From assembly GCA_031002005.1 (NCBI GenBank), contig CM061919.1:170979121-171043120 (forward strand): DNA of 64,000 nucleotides, written 5' to 3'. The DNA comes from Vandiemenella viatica. Taxonomy: Eukaryota; Arthropoda; Insecta; Orthoptera; Morabidae. A model generated the notes under the pieces. The model searched no databases. It saw only the letters and a program-made list of their open reading frames with translations, and had not been told where the DNA came from. Both the position numbers and the translations under genes were made by a program. Shown piece by piece: positions 1-9,041 of the stretch. Every line of letters begins with the position of its first letter. Position 1 is the first letter of the stretch.

Positions 1-590
1 GACTTGCAATAAACCTAATATCACGTACGTAACTATGAGAACCATACAGCACCGATAAACCGAGTAATTTGGCCGTATTTTAGCGTAAAACATTAATGGA
101 CCTATAGTGCAACCGACCCGTATTGGCAAGTACAGAGAACGAAAATCTTAGGTAACCGGTCTGTTACATCTTAAGGTGAAAGATGTAATTCTCACGAGTG
201 TTTTATAATTGTATTACTCCATGCACACACGCAAAATAAACGGTATTCCATTTTTTAATCCACATTTGCTGTCTGTCAGCTTTAAAAATAACTCCATACT
301 GACAATTCCAGACTTGCAATAAACCTAATATAACGTACGTAACTATGAGATCCATACAGCACCGATAAACCGAGTAATTTGGGCGTATTTTAGCGTAAAA
401 CATTAATGGACCTATAGTGCAACCGACCCGTATTGGCGAGTACAGAGAACGAAAATCTTAGGTAACCGGTCTGTTACATCTTAAGGTTAAAGATGTAATT
501 CTCACGAGTGTTTTATAATTGTATTACTCCATGCACACACGCAAAATAAACGGTATTCCATTTCTTAATCCACATTTGCTGTCTGTCAGC
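1..590 (-). repeat. 310-bp tandem repeat array, left arm
   Basis: About 1.9 copies of a 310-bp unit; the word gacttgcaataaacctaata recurs at 1 and 311. The array runs off the left edge, so its true length is unknown. It is the reverse complement of the array at about 3900-5155. Copies differ by only a few substitutions, so homogenisation or amplification is recent relative to the decayed genes next to it. The array stops abruptly at about 590, where a Merlin-type transposase reading frame begins. The 66-codon frames inside the units look like chance frames. Confidence 0.93.
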
Positions 591-913
591 AACATGTCCT
601 TCCGGGAACAATAGTTATGACGGATGGATATCCGTCATACCGCAATTTAGAAAGGGCTTATGGGGGCATATACGGACATGAGGTCATAATCCACAAAGAA
701 AACTTCGTAGATCCACACGATCCGCAAATACATACTCAAAGTATTGAAAGTCTGTGGTCGCGAATAAAGAGGAAAGTGAGGTTCCAATATGGCACATCTG
801 ATGAACTCTTCCCTTCCTATTTGGACGAATTCCTGTGGAGAAATAATTTTCACAAGAACGAAGCGTTTCCCCAGTTTATTGCTACCATACGCGAGCAATA
901 TCAATTGAACTAA
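590..913 (+). pseudogene. Merlin/IS1595-like DDE transposase, C-terminal fragment
   Basis: The frame is open from the array junction (about 590) to a TAA stop ending at 913, about 107 codons. It contains HVLPGTIVMTDGYPSY, then FVDP and HTQSIESLW. These are the hallmark end of the ISXO2/IS1595-type catalytic domain used by eukaryotic Merlin elements: the second catalytic Asp lies in the TDG motif, and an HTQxIExxW block follows. The first catalytic Asp and the N-terminal half are missing, because homology starts exactly where the 310-bp array ends. The first ATG at 617 is internal to the conserved domain and is not a real start. Merlin is clear from the motifs; function is impossible for this copy. 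Confidence 0.8.
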
Positions 914-1540
914 GCACTGCACCACCTACCTCTCCTGTAGTTACACCGTCACTCTCCTCATCGTAAATTAAATCGGTTCCTTTTGGAACCAAAGGCTCTT
1001 CTGGGGCCAGGCTCTTTTCAGAGCCAAAAATTAATCACAAAAAGCAATATAAAGTCAGATCTGCAATCAGTAGCGTAAATAGTTTAAGAAGTGCCCATGT
1101 GAAAAAAATAAAAATAAACAATATTTCCCTTCCTATTTGGACGAATCCAAAATGTCCATATTTTCAAGGCCTGGCATTCCCCCCCTCCCCCTCATCATTT
1201 TACATTCTTGACCATTTTCTGCATCCTTAGGAAACCTTTCCTAACTGTCACAAGTATTATTTCCTTTTAAATATTTTCCTTTTTTCCGTTCTTTTGCGTA
1301 GGCATGAATTCATTTCATTACTTCTACCCATTGTTGCGGCTGGCGTATCTTTTAACACTTACCGCCGCGCCTATTTATTAATGTCGGCTACTTATTATAT
1401 TATGTTGCAAGTGCTTTTAAAGTTGAAGACATTACATTAGAATTTAGTTGAACTTTTTTTTTTTTGTGATGGTAAGACGTGCAGTAAACAGTGCGATGTT
1501 TTGCCTGTGTTAAGTTTCTTTCATTTAATAATAGCTGGAG
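914..1540. other. Non-coding stretch between transposase remnants
   Basis: No gene seen. A 20-bp word, cccttcctatttggacgaat, occurs inside the Merlin fragment at about 811 and again at about 1128, a direct repeat about 317 bp apart. It may mark a duplication or template-switch junction. The rest is AT-rich with a C-rich run near 1180 and a T run near 1450. Confidence 0.5.
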
Positions 1541-2500
1541 ATGAAAATAATGTCAACACCGAAAAGAAAGTGTGTATTTAATTCTAAACTTGAGAAAGAA
1601 TATCCATTTATTAAGAAAACCATCACTGATTCGGATGTTCGATGCACAGGGCCGGCGTTAGGGGAGGGTAAGCGGGTCAAATGTACCCGGGCCCGCTGGT
1701 TCATGGGGGGCCCCGATCACCTGCTGCAGGGGCCCCCAGGCCTCGAAGTAAGAGTCCACCCATTGTCGCCCGGCTAGTTTGTACAGCTAAAAAAAATGAG
1801 GTCACCCATTTTACCCCGGGCCCGAAATTTCTAGCGCCGGCCCTGTCGATGCAATACATGTTCTTCTTCATTTAGCATATGTTACGGAGGACGGTCTGAT
1901 ATTACGCATCATTTAGCTAGTGAAAAAACATAGAAATGCAGTGCGTGCCAGTGCATCCAGTTCCACTCTTACTTCATTTTTTTTTAACTGAATCTTTTGA
2001 TGAAAGAGAAATGAGGTTAGCGGCAACTGAATGAGCTCTTGTTTATCCCACAGTACGGCATAATCAGTCTTTCAGGTCATTAGATTGCACTTCCACTTTT
2101 ACAGTGTGTTTTTAAACCTAAATTCTCATGCGGTCATACGAAAGCGGAGGCAACTTTACTAAAAGTATTAAGTCAATTTGCAATTTCTCAATTACACTAT
2201 GACTTACAACAAGCTAATTTCGTTTCAGTAATGACAGATGCCTCAAATCATATGGATATTAAAATATTTCCTATACTGGTGAGAGTATTTTCTTCCTGCT
2301 AAGGGAATTAGTGTTAAATCGTTTGAACTTAGTTCACTTCCTGGAGAAACAGCGCAAACTATCTCTGCGTTTTTAATAGATTGTTTGGATGATATTAAGA
2401 TAAAGGAGAAAGTAGTTGCTCTGTGTGCTGATAACGCAAATTTTAATTTCGGTGGTGTGGCGAGAAAGGGTGCAAACAACGTCTTAAAAGTAATTGATAT
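1541..2500 (+). pseudogene. hAT-type transposase remnant (BED-like zinc finger plus start of catalytic region)
   Basis: The frame starts at ATG 1541 with a Lys-rich N-terminus, then DVRC, where it is broken by a 199-bp MITE (1647-1845). Beyond the MITE the same frame continues with a CxxC pair, a GGRSDITHHL block and a following KH, i.e. the Cys2-His2 pattern of the BED-like finger found in many hAT transposases. After frameshifts, 2100-2490 encodes VMTDASNHMDIKIFPILV and ALCADNANFNFGG, typical of the catalytic region of the ZMYM/ZBED-related hAT group (the Asp of TDASNH and the CADNAN motif). Homology fades after about 2490. Several stops and shifts make it a pseudogene. No TIRs of this element were found. 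Confidence 0.75.
1647..1845. mobile_element. hAT MITE, 199 bp, with perfect 8-bp TSD
   Basis: The left end CAGGGCCGGCGTTAG pairs with a right end whose reverse complement is CAGGGCCGGCGCTAG, a 15-bp TIR with one mismatch. It is flanked by the perfect 8-bp duplication TCGATGCA (1639-1646 and 1846-1853), as expected for hAT. The body is very GC-rich (runs of G and C near 1700-1740) and has no transposase. Related copies lie at 27939-28146 and probably 39650-39813. It interrupts the zinc-finger codons of the hAT remnant. Confidence 0.93.
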
Positions 2501-3180
2501 CTGTGTTATGTTACTTCTGATACCATTGAATTTGAGGCATCGCATGAATGACTTTGTTAGTGTTTTGTAATGTTCAAGTGATTTGTTTATTTACTAAAGT
2601 AAAATTAGGTAAATTGTTTGTCTGACTAAACTTTAAGTGATTAGCATATGTATCGTATGGAATTCTGCCAAACTTACATTCGATTTACTGCACTGAATAT
2701 TATATGCTTCAGAATAAACTTAAATCAACTATTTTCAAAATAAACACCTGCTCATTCTATCGCTGGGTGAATCGTTTCAGCACCATCATGACATGCCGTA
2801 CCCGTTCGTTTATCGAATCAAACTGACATCTATTCGACAGATGCGAGTAACGAAACATACGAGTAACGAAATGAATTTGTGAGTAAACTTCGAGTCAGGC
2901 GCCGTACCCGTTACTCAGTAACGAATACATGCGGTTACACCTCTAGTAGAGTTAAAAAGAAAGGGGGGGAAAAAATGTAGCCACGAATTAAATCGGCGCA
3001 CCACTCAGGGAGAACACTACTGGAATAATGAGTCGCCGTCTTATAGTGACAGCTGTCGCCACCGTCTTTCGCCAGGTAGCCTGCCCGGCCGAGTGTGTAG
3101 TTACTCAATGTGTCGATGACCTGCTATTGTGAAATTACACTTTCACGTCGGTACGTTGTTGTTTTGTTTGTGAGTGCGTT
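2501..3180. other. Intergenic repeat-like DNA, no gene seen
   Basis: No coding signal. Near 2840-2930 several variants of the word cgagtaacgaa occur (gcgagtaacgaaac, acgagtaacgaaat, tactcagtaacgaata), suggesting a short degenerate repeat. Between 3000 and 3110 the base composition becomes GC-richer. Confidence 0.4.
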
Positions 3181-3192
3181 TTGCCCTTCACC

Positions 3193-3363
3193 ATGGCTTC
3201 GAAAAGAAAACGTATTGTGTTATCGTTAGCGAATAAAATAAAAATTGTAGAACAATTAGATAACGGAGTTGCCGATAAACAGCTGGCTGAGGTGTACGGT
3301 GTTGGACAATCAACAATTTCAGACATCAAAAGGAGTAAACCTACACTTTTAAACTTCGAGTAA
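3193..3363 (+). pseudogene. pogo/Tigger-like transposase, N-terminal CENP-B-type HTH
   Basis: From ATG 3193 the protein reads MASKRKRIVLSLANKIKIVE, followed by QLAEVYGVGQSTISDIKR. This is the first helix-turn-helix of the CENP-B N-terminal DNA-binding domain used by pogo/Tigger and Jerky-like transposases. An in-frame stop at 3361-3363 comes after about 56 codons, where the family needs roughly 400-500, and no DDE domain follows. It is therefore a fragment. The ATG at 3193 is preferred because it lies in a good context (caccATGG) immediately before the conserved Lys/Arg-rich start. Confidence 0.75.
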
Positions 3364-3483
3364 GTGCTTAACTACTTAAAAGCATTTCTCTCATTTTCAA
3401 CACACATACAGTAATTAATTAAAATAGACCCTTCCTTCGGTAAAATTCCAACCATCCCAATTTTTGACTATCCCAATGGGGTT

Positions 3484-3519
3484 CAGTCCCTCTTGATTCG
3501 GATAATTGAAGTTCTACTG
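3484..3519 (-). repeat. Possible pogo/Tigger terminal inverted repeat (3' end)
   Basis: On the minus strand the segment begins CAGTAGAACTTCAATTATCC, the style of Tigger/pogo termini. It lies about 150 bp downstream of the pogo-like HTH fragment, where a right end of a deleted element would be expected. No matching left end and no TA duplication were found next to it, so this is tentative. Confidence 0.35.
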
Positions 3520-3899
3520 CATTTTTACTAATAAGTGACTATTGTGTACGGACATAACAGATATGTTAATGAAATTACATTTGAAAACTGAATTTGTATG
3601 TTTTTAATTGCCATTCGAAAACCCGGGATAAGAAATAAGGTAAAAAACCGAATTGAATTCCATAATTTAATATCTTAGATAGTCCAATATGCTTCAGGAA
3701 TAATGTCAGAAAGTATTTGTAGTGAAATCAGCAAATCGAATTTCACATCTTCATGGATTTGTCCACGTGCCTGAGGTGGCAAACTGAAGATAGTGGTTAT
3801 CTAAAGCTTTTACTTTCAAGCATTATTTTTTTAAAATTGTTTTCATACATATACAAAGGTGTCACTAACCGGAATATCTCTCCAAAAGTCAATATTCCG

Positions 3900-5155
3900 C
3901 AGTTTGCAAAATATTTGCTATTTTTAAAGCTGACAGACAGCACATGTCGATTAAAAAATGGAATACCGTTTATTTTGCGTGTGTGCATGGAGTAATACAA
4001 TTATAAAACACTCGTGAGAATTACATCTTTCACCTTAAGATTTAACAGACCGGTTACCTAAGATTTTCGTGCTCTGTACTCGCCAATACGGGTCGGTTGC
4101 ACCATAGGTCCATTAATGTTTTACGCTAAAATACGCCCAAATTACTCGGTTTATCGGTGCTGTATGGTTCTCATAGTTACGTACGTGATATTAGTTTTAT
4201 TGCAAGTCTGGAACTGTTGGTATGGAGTTATTTTTTAAGCTGACAGAGAGCAAATGTCGATTAAAAAACGGAATAACGTTTATTTTGCGTGTGTGCATGG
4301 AGTAATACAATTATAAAACACTCGTGAGAATTATATCTTTCACCTTAAGATTTAACAGACCGGATACCTAAGATTTTCGTGCTCTGTACTCGCCAATACG
4401 GGTCGGTTGCACTATAGGTCCATTAATGTTTTACGCTAAAATACGCCCAAATTACTCGGTTTATCGGTGCTGTATGGTTCTCATAGTTACGTACGTGATA
4501 TTAGGTTTATTGCAAGTCTGGAATTGTTGGTATGGAGTTATTTTTTAAGCTGACAGAGAGCAAATGTCGATTAAAAAACGGAATACCGTTTATTTTGCGT
4601 GTGTGCATGGAGTAATACAATTATAAAACACTCGTGAGAATTACATCTTTCACCTTAAGATTTAACAGACCGGTTACCTAAGATTTTCGTGCTCTGTACT
4701 CGCCAATACGGGTCGGTTGCACTATAGGTCCATTAATGTTTTACGCTAAAATACGCCCAAATTACTCGGTTTATCGGTGCTGTATGGTTCTCATAGTTAC
4801 GTACGTGATATTAGGTTTATTGCAAGTCAGGAATTGTCGGTATGGAGTTATTTTTATAGCTGACAGAGAGCAAATGTCGATTAAAAAATGGAATACCGTT
4901 TATTTTGCGTGTGTGCATGGAGTAATACAATTATAAAACACTCGTGAGAATTACATCTTTCACCTTAAGATTTAACAGACCGGTTACCTAAGATTTTCGT
5001 GCTCTGTACTCGCCAATACAGGTCGGTTGCACTATAGGTCCATTAATATTTTACGCTAAAATACGGCCAAATTACTCGGTTTATCGGTGCTGTATGGTTC
5101 TCATAGTTACGTACGTGATATTAGGTTTATTGCAAGTCTGGAATTGTCGTATGGA
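3900..5155 (+). repeat. 310-bp tandem repeat array, right arm (inverted to the left arm)
   Basis: About four copies of the same 310-bp unit as at 1-590 but in opposite orientation. The word tgacagagagcaaatgtcga or its variant starts at 3931, 4241, 4551 and 4861, giving a period of exactly 310. The first copy is the most diverged and the array ends at about 5155. Together with the left array it forms a large inverted repeat around the three transposase remnants. Confidence 0.93.
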
Positions 5156-5523
5156 CTTATTTCGGGTTATTAAGACAATTATGAGAGGTCTTTTGTTTTC
5201 TGTGGACTGTACGTGTTTGTACGTGGCGCTATCTCTTGGTGGTATTGTTAAACACATGTTTCACCGCCGCCCTGAGATTTGTCACCGCCGCCCTGAGATT
5301 AGATGGACCTATAATGCAACATTGCCGCAAGAATTATACTTTCTGATAAGATTAAAAAATCACTGCGATTCATTTGTGTTGTTAGAAAACAGCTGTTTCA
5401 ATGGCTCCATACCTGGCACGCTGATGTCGTCTAGCTCGCGATTGTTTCAAAGTTGCAGCAACTCGTGGTGATGTCAAATATGCGGCGTTCTGTCGTCGCC
5501 GATTTTTCGTTTGCTCCGATGTT
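5156..5523. other. Flank of the array with a short direct duplication
   Basis: No gene recognised. A 19-bp word, tcaccgccgccctgagatt, is present twice back to back within about 5261-5300. An open frame runs across the array end, but its first part is simply the repeat unit, so I do not call it a gene. Confidence 0.45.
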
Positions 5524-5880
5524 TCAGTAGCACTTGATGGATGGGTTGGTCTTCTCGCCGAGCTCGCGTTTGTTCGGGTGTGTCAGCAACTCGCTGCAAT
5601 GCCAAATATACGGCGTGTTGTTGTCTCCACCTTTTCGTTTGCTTCTGCGTTTCAGCAGCTCTTGAGATCGATTGCAGTTCGGCTTGCTCTTTGCACTGAA
5701 TTTACGTTTTTCCTGGTGTCTCGGCAGATCGTCCCGACACCAAGTGTTCAGTTTGTTGTCGTCGCCCAACTTGCGACTGCTCCGGCAATTCATCAGCCGC
5801 AGAAGCCCAAGACGTACCAACTGCTCAATCCTTTGCAGCTCTGCTTGAGGATTTGTCTCCTGGGTTTTGGCTATTTTCAT
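5524..5880 (-). repeat. Degenerate ~84-bp repeats encoding a basic 28-residue motif
   Basis: A 118-codon minus-strand frame contains at least three diverged copies of a roughly 28-residue unit. Each has a LLxxxxKR-like core, e.g. DDLPRHQEKRKF, ELLKRRSKRKGGDN and ELLTHPNKRELGEK. At DNA level the word tcagcarctc recurs about every 84 bp. Older copies may extend to about 5440 without an open frame. I do not recognise a family. It could be the remnant of a basic linker in a transposon protein or a coding-neutral minisatellite. Confidence 0.45.
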
Positions 5881-8025
5881 AGCCCTAGTTTCCTAATATT
5901 TCGTTCGTTTGTTTCGAACCATTAATTCTGCGCTAAAATATGTTCCAAAGTTAAATTAGTAATTGATTGTTTCTTCATAATTGGTTTCTCACTCTGCAAA
6001 CATAATTGAATGACTACCGGTGAATTACCACTCCGCTTGTCTGCCACTCCACTATCTGAATAAAACATCGATAAATTTCAAAAATTTACTTCGGGAAACA
6101 CCGCGTGGTTCTGCTATATCGCCCAAACTTACTATAGACCTTATGATACAATATGGGTACAAAGCGATACATGATGTCACTAAAATTGCGCTCATGAAAG
6201 AAGATTAAATAACTAATAATGTTTCAGTTATCATTCTGGCCCAGGCTTCATTTTAAAATTTCCGCTAGAAAATCAAAGCTTCTATCACTCGCACATTAAT
6301 ACATTCACTATATTGTGTGTTAGTGACGTCATGAATAGCGAAATAAACGTGACTTATTATTTCTGACTGCGATACTAAATGAATAATGACGGCGGAAATG
6401 TGACGCTCGTAAAAACGCAGTAAATTAAATACTGAATACATCTGAAACTACATTCAGCCGCATGAACTATGTCGTCAACTTCATGACAATTATTGAAGTA
6501 ACGTAATTAAAAAATGTATACTAAAATGCTTGTAACTTACAGTGTACAACGGAAAGTCCATAATTCTCTACAATCGTTAATATTGTTGGTCAAGTTTACA
6601 TCGCGGTAAAGTGGCTTTTATTGCTAGTTATTTAGTAAGGTGTATAATGAAATTAATTGTGATAGTAATTTATGTTACACTAATTAGCAATCTTGATATA
6701 GAAAATTCTGTAACTGCTCGAAATGTAGTTCCAGTCCATTTAATGTGTTCGAATCATTTGATTTTGTAGCCGCAATATTAGCAGAAATAGAGGTTTGGTT
6801 GAAAGGCTGCCTGGACCAGAATGTTTTTGTTACAGCATAAGGCAGAAGGAATTTAGTTATTATTAGTAATCAATAAGCAGCAGTCATACGCTCTTGTAAA
6901 TGAGGTGTATTGTGTTGTAAACGACTTCCAGTGTTGCTTCATGAAACAATAAGTTTCTACATTAGCCCATTGAATACATTCGTTTTAAGTGAAGGATTCG
7001 ATAGATATTTGCAGAATATTGAACAGTAAATAAAAAGCACTCCTTCGTGAATCACAGTCTCTACTATTTGTACAAAAATTTTGAACAAAAAATAAAAAGG
7101 GTTAGTCATGTTTTAAATTTTGGCAAAAATAGTTTGTAATACAGAGACTGTATAGTAACAAAAACGAAACAGGAAATAAATTAAACCGAGATAGAATGGA
7201 ATCCTTTACATTTTTATAAATACGACATTTCAGGCACGACCTTTTTGCTCTTTTAGTGAACAAACTTTCGTGCTGGTATAGTCATAGCATTTTACATTGT
7301 TTTTTTTCCCCAAGCTTTGATTTTTCACATTTTTTATGACATGTATACTACAAACGAAATTATGGTGTAATATTTGAGATGTCATACTATTTTATGTATG
7401 CAAATGAAAACATCTATTTGCGAACTTAACAACAATACCTACTTTTAAAAAAATTTAAGGCTAAGTACAGATTTATATTTCCTGCTTCCAAACTATTATT
7501 TGTCAAGTGCGTCGGTTTTATGGCTTTTAAAATAAACACAAACTTGCATATGTAAGAAGCTTTTTGATTTTATTTCTGAAAAGTAGTGTTTGAGATTTAC
7601 AAGCAAAGAGTAAACGTGGCACGGCTGTAGGAAACTCTTTGTTGTTTGCGAATTGATATTAATGGCAATTTCTAAAAGAACTATGCGTTTTTGCGGGATA
7701 AAATCTATATTATGTCACTTCGCACACAATTAACCGACTTCATGCCAAATTTCAGGTAAATATGTTGAGTTATTAAGGCGTGATTGATTCCAGAAGTACA
7801 TACAAACTTTCTCATTTATATAGACATAGGGCCTAGATGAACTTTTAACTAAATGGGCAACATATTACTTAAACTTGCCTTTCTTCAAAAGAAGGCAACA
7901 GTGCATTAAATATTAAGTTTTCGCTTACTTTCGAAGTGCGCACCACGGTCTTAGTTAAGCATAATTTAATTGCTATGGACCACAGCCTCCGTTCAGAATT
8001 ATTATTTAGTAATATTTGTTGCAAT
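5881..8025. other. 2.1 kb AT-rich DNA without recognised genes
   Basis: I see no protein homology, TIR pair or tandem array here. Short open frames (for example 6020-6208) show no domain. It may hold old degenerate repeats or unique intergenic DNA. Confidence 0.5.
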
Positions 8026-9041
8026 TGAGCTAATGCCCCGGTGGCAATTTCTTTTTTTTTTTCGTATACCGTGTTAAGTTAACTGGCGGAAGGATGTACG
8101 AAAAAAATAATACAATACAATACATTCATTTTCTATTAATCCCAATATACGAGACTGACTCCGTGGGATGTGGAAAGTGGTCAATTTACAGATTTTTTTT
8201 TCAATAACAGAATAATACATACACCAGAAAATGTACAGTAATATCATACATGGTAGATTAATTATGTCAACTATATTCACACAAACGACTGACTTTATTT
8301 GGTAGATACCTTAGAAACAAATTTTGCGACAAAGGAGTTGTCAATTAAAAATTCTTTCAACTTTTTCCTGAATTTATTCTTGTTATCTGCTAGACATTTA
8401 ATGTGTGTTGGGAGCTTATTGAAGATATGTATCCCTGAATATCAGACCCCCTTTTGAACAAATGACAACGAATTGTAATCCTTGAGGAGATTATTTTACT
8501 TCTGGTGCCCTAGTTGTGTATTTGTTTCAAACAAAGTATAATTTGTGAATAAAAAGGACATTAATATCTATTTATACTCATCCACCAATGTTAACATCCG
8601 TAACTTTTTGAACAGCTCTCTACATGAAGTTCTATTTCTAACCCCATAATTCTTATTACTCGCTATTGGACTCTGAACACTTTGTCTCGATGGGTAGAAT
8701 TGCCCCAGAATAATATTCCGTATGACATTAAGGAGTGAAAATAAGAAAAATAAACTATCTGGCTCATATGGAGATCACCTATAGCTGAAATTGTACGAAT
8801 TGCAAATGTGGCTGCACCCAGTCGCTTTAGTAATTCAGATACATGTACCTTCCAATTTAAATTATGATCAATATGCAAACCTAAGAATTTCACGCACTCT
8901 TGAATTGAATGACCTGCAAATTTTATGCCTATATCGGGTGTTAATCTGTGTGATGTACTGAATGACATATATTGAGTTTTATCTAAGTTTAAATACAAGC
9001 CATTAGCTGTAAACCATTTATTAATAAGGTCAGAGACATAA
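8026..9041 (-). pseudogene. Jockey-like non-LTR retrotransposon, 3' part of RT ORF and tail
   Basis: Minus-strand codons at 8663-9041 encode the post-catalytic part of a non-LTR reverse transcriptase. They include NGLYLNLDKTQYMSF (the palm block after the FADD motif), VKFLGLHIDHNLNWKVHV and YFHSLMSYGILFWGNS, the thumb region typical of Jockey-type elements. The part 8026-8062 (ccccggtggcaatttc plus a T run) matches the reverse complement of the 3' end of the other non-LTR family seen at 24360, so a second truncated tail abuts here. The upstream half of the same RT gene is at 11975-12440, beyond the Helitron inserted at 9042. Confidence 0.8.

Noticed and set aside
1541..1875. Two long frames across the GC-rich MITE
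   Set aside because: The frames run into the MITE, whose ends and TSD show it is inserted DNA; the GC-rich part is not coding.
2243..2545. 100-codon minus-strand frame
   Set aside because: It is the antisense of the hAT catalytic region, whose plus-strand motifs are clear.
203..4936. 66-codon frames repeated in both 310-bp arrays
   Set aside because: Chance frames within a conserved repeat unit; no start context, no domain, and they occur in every unit.
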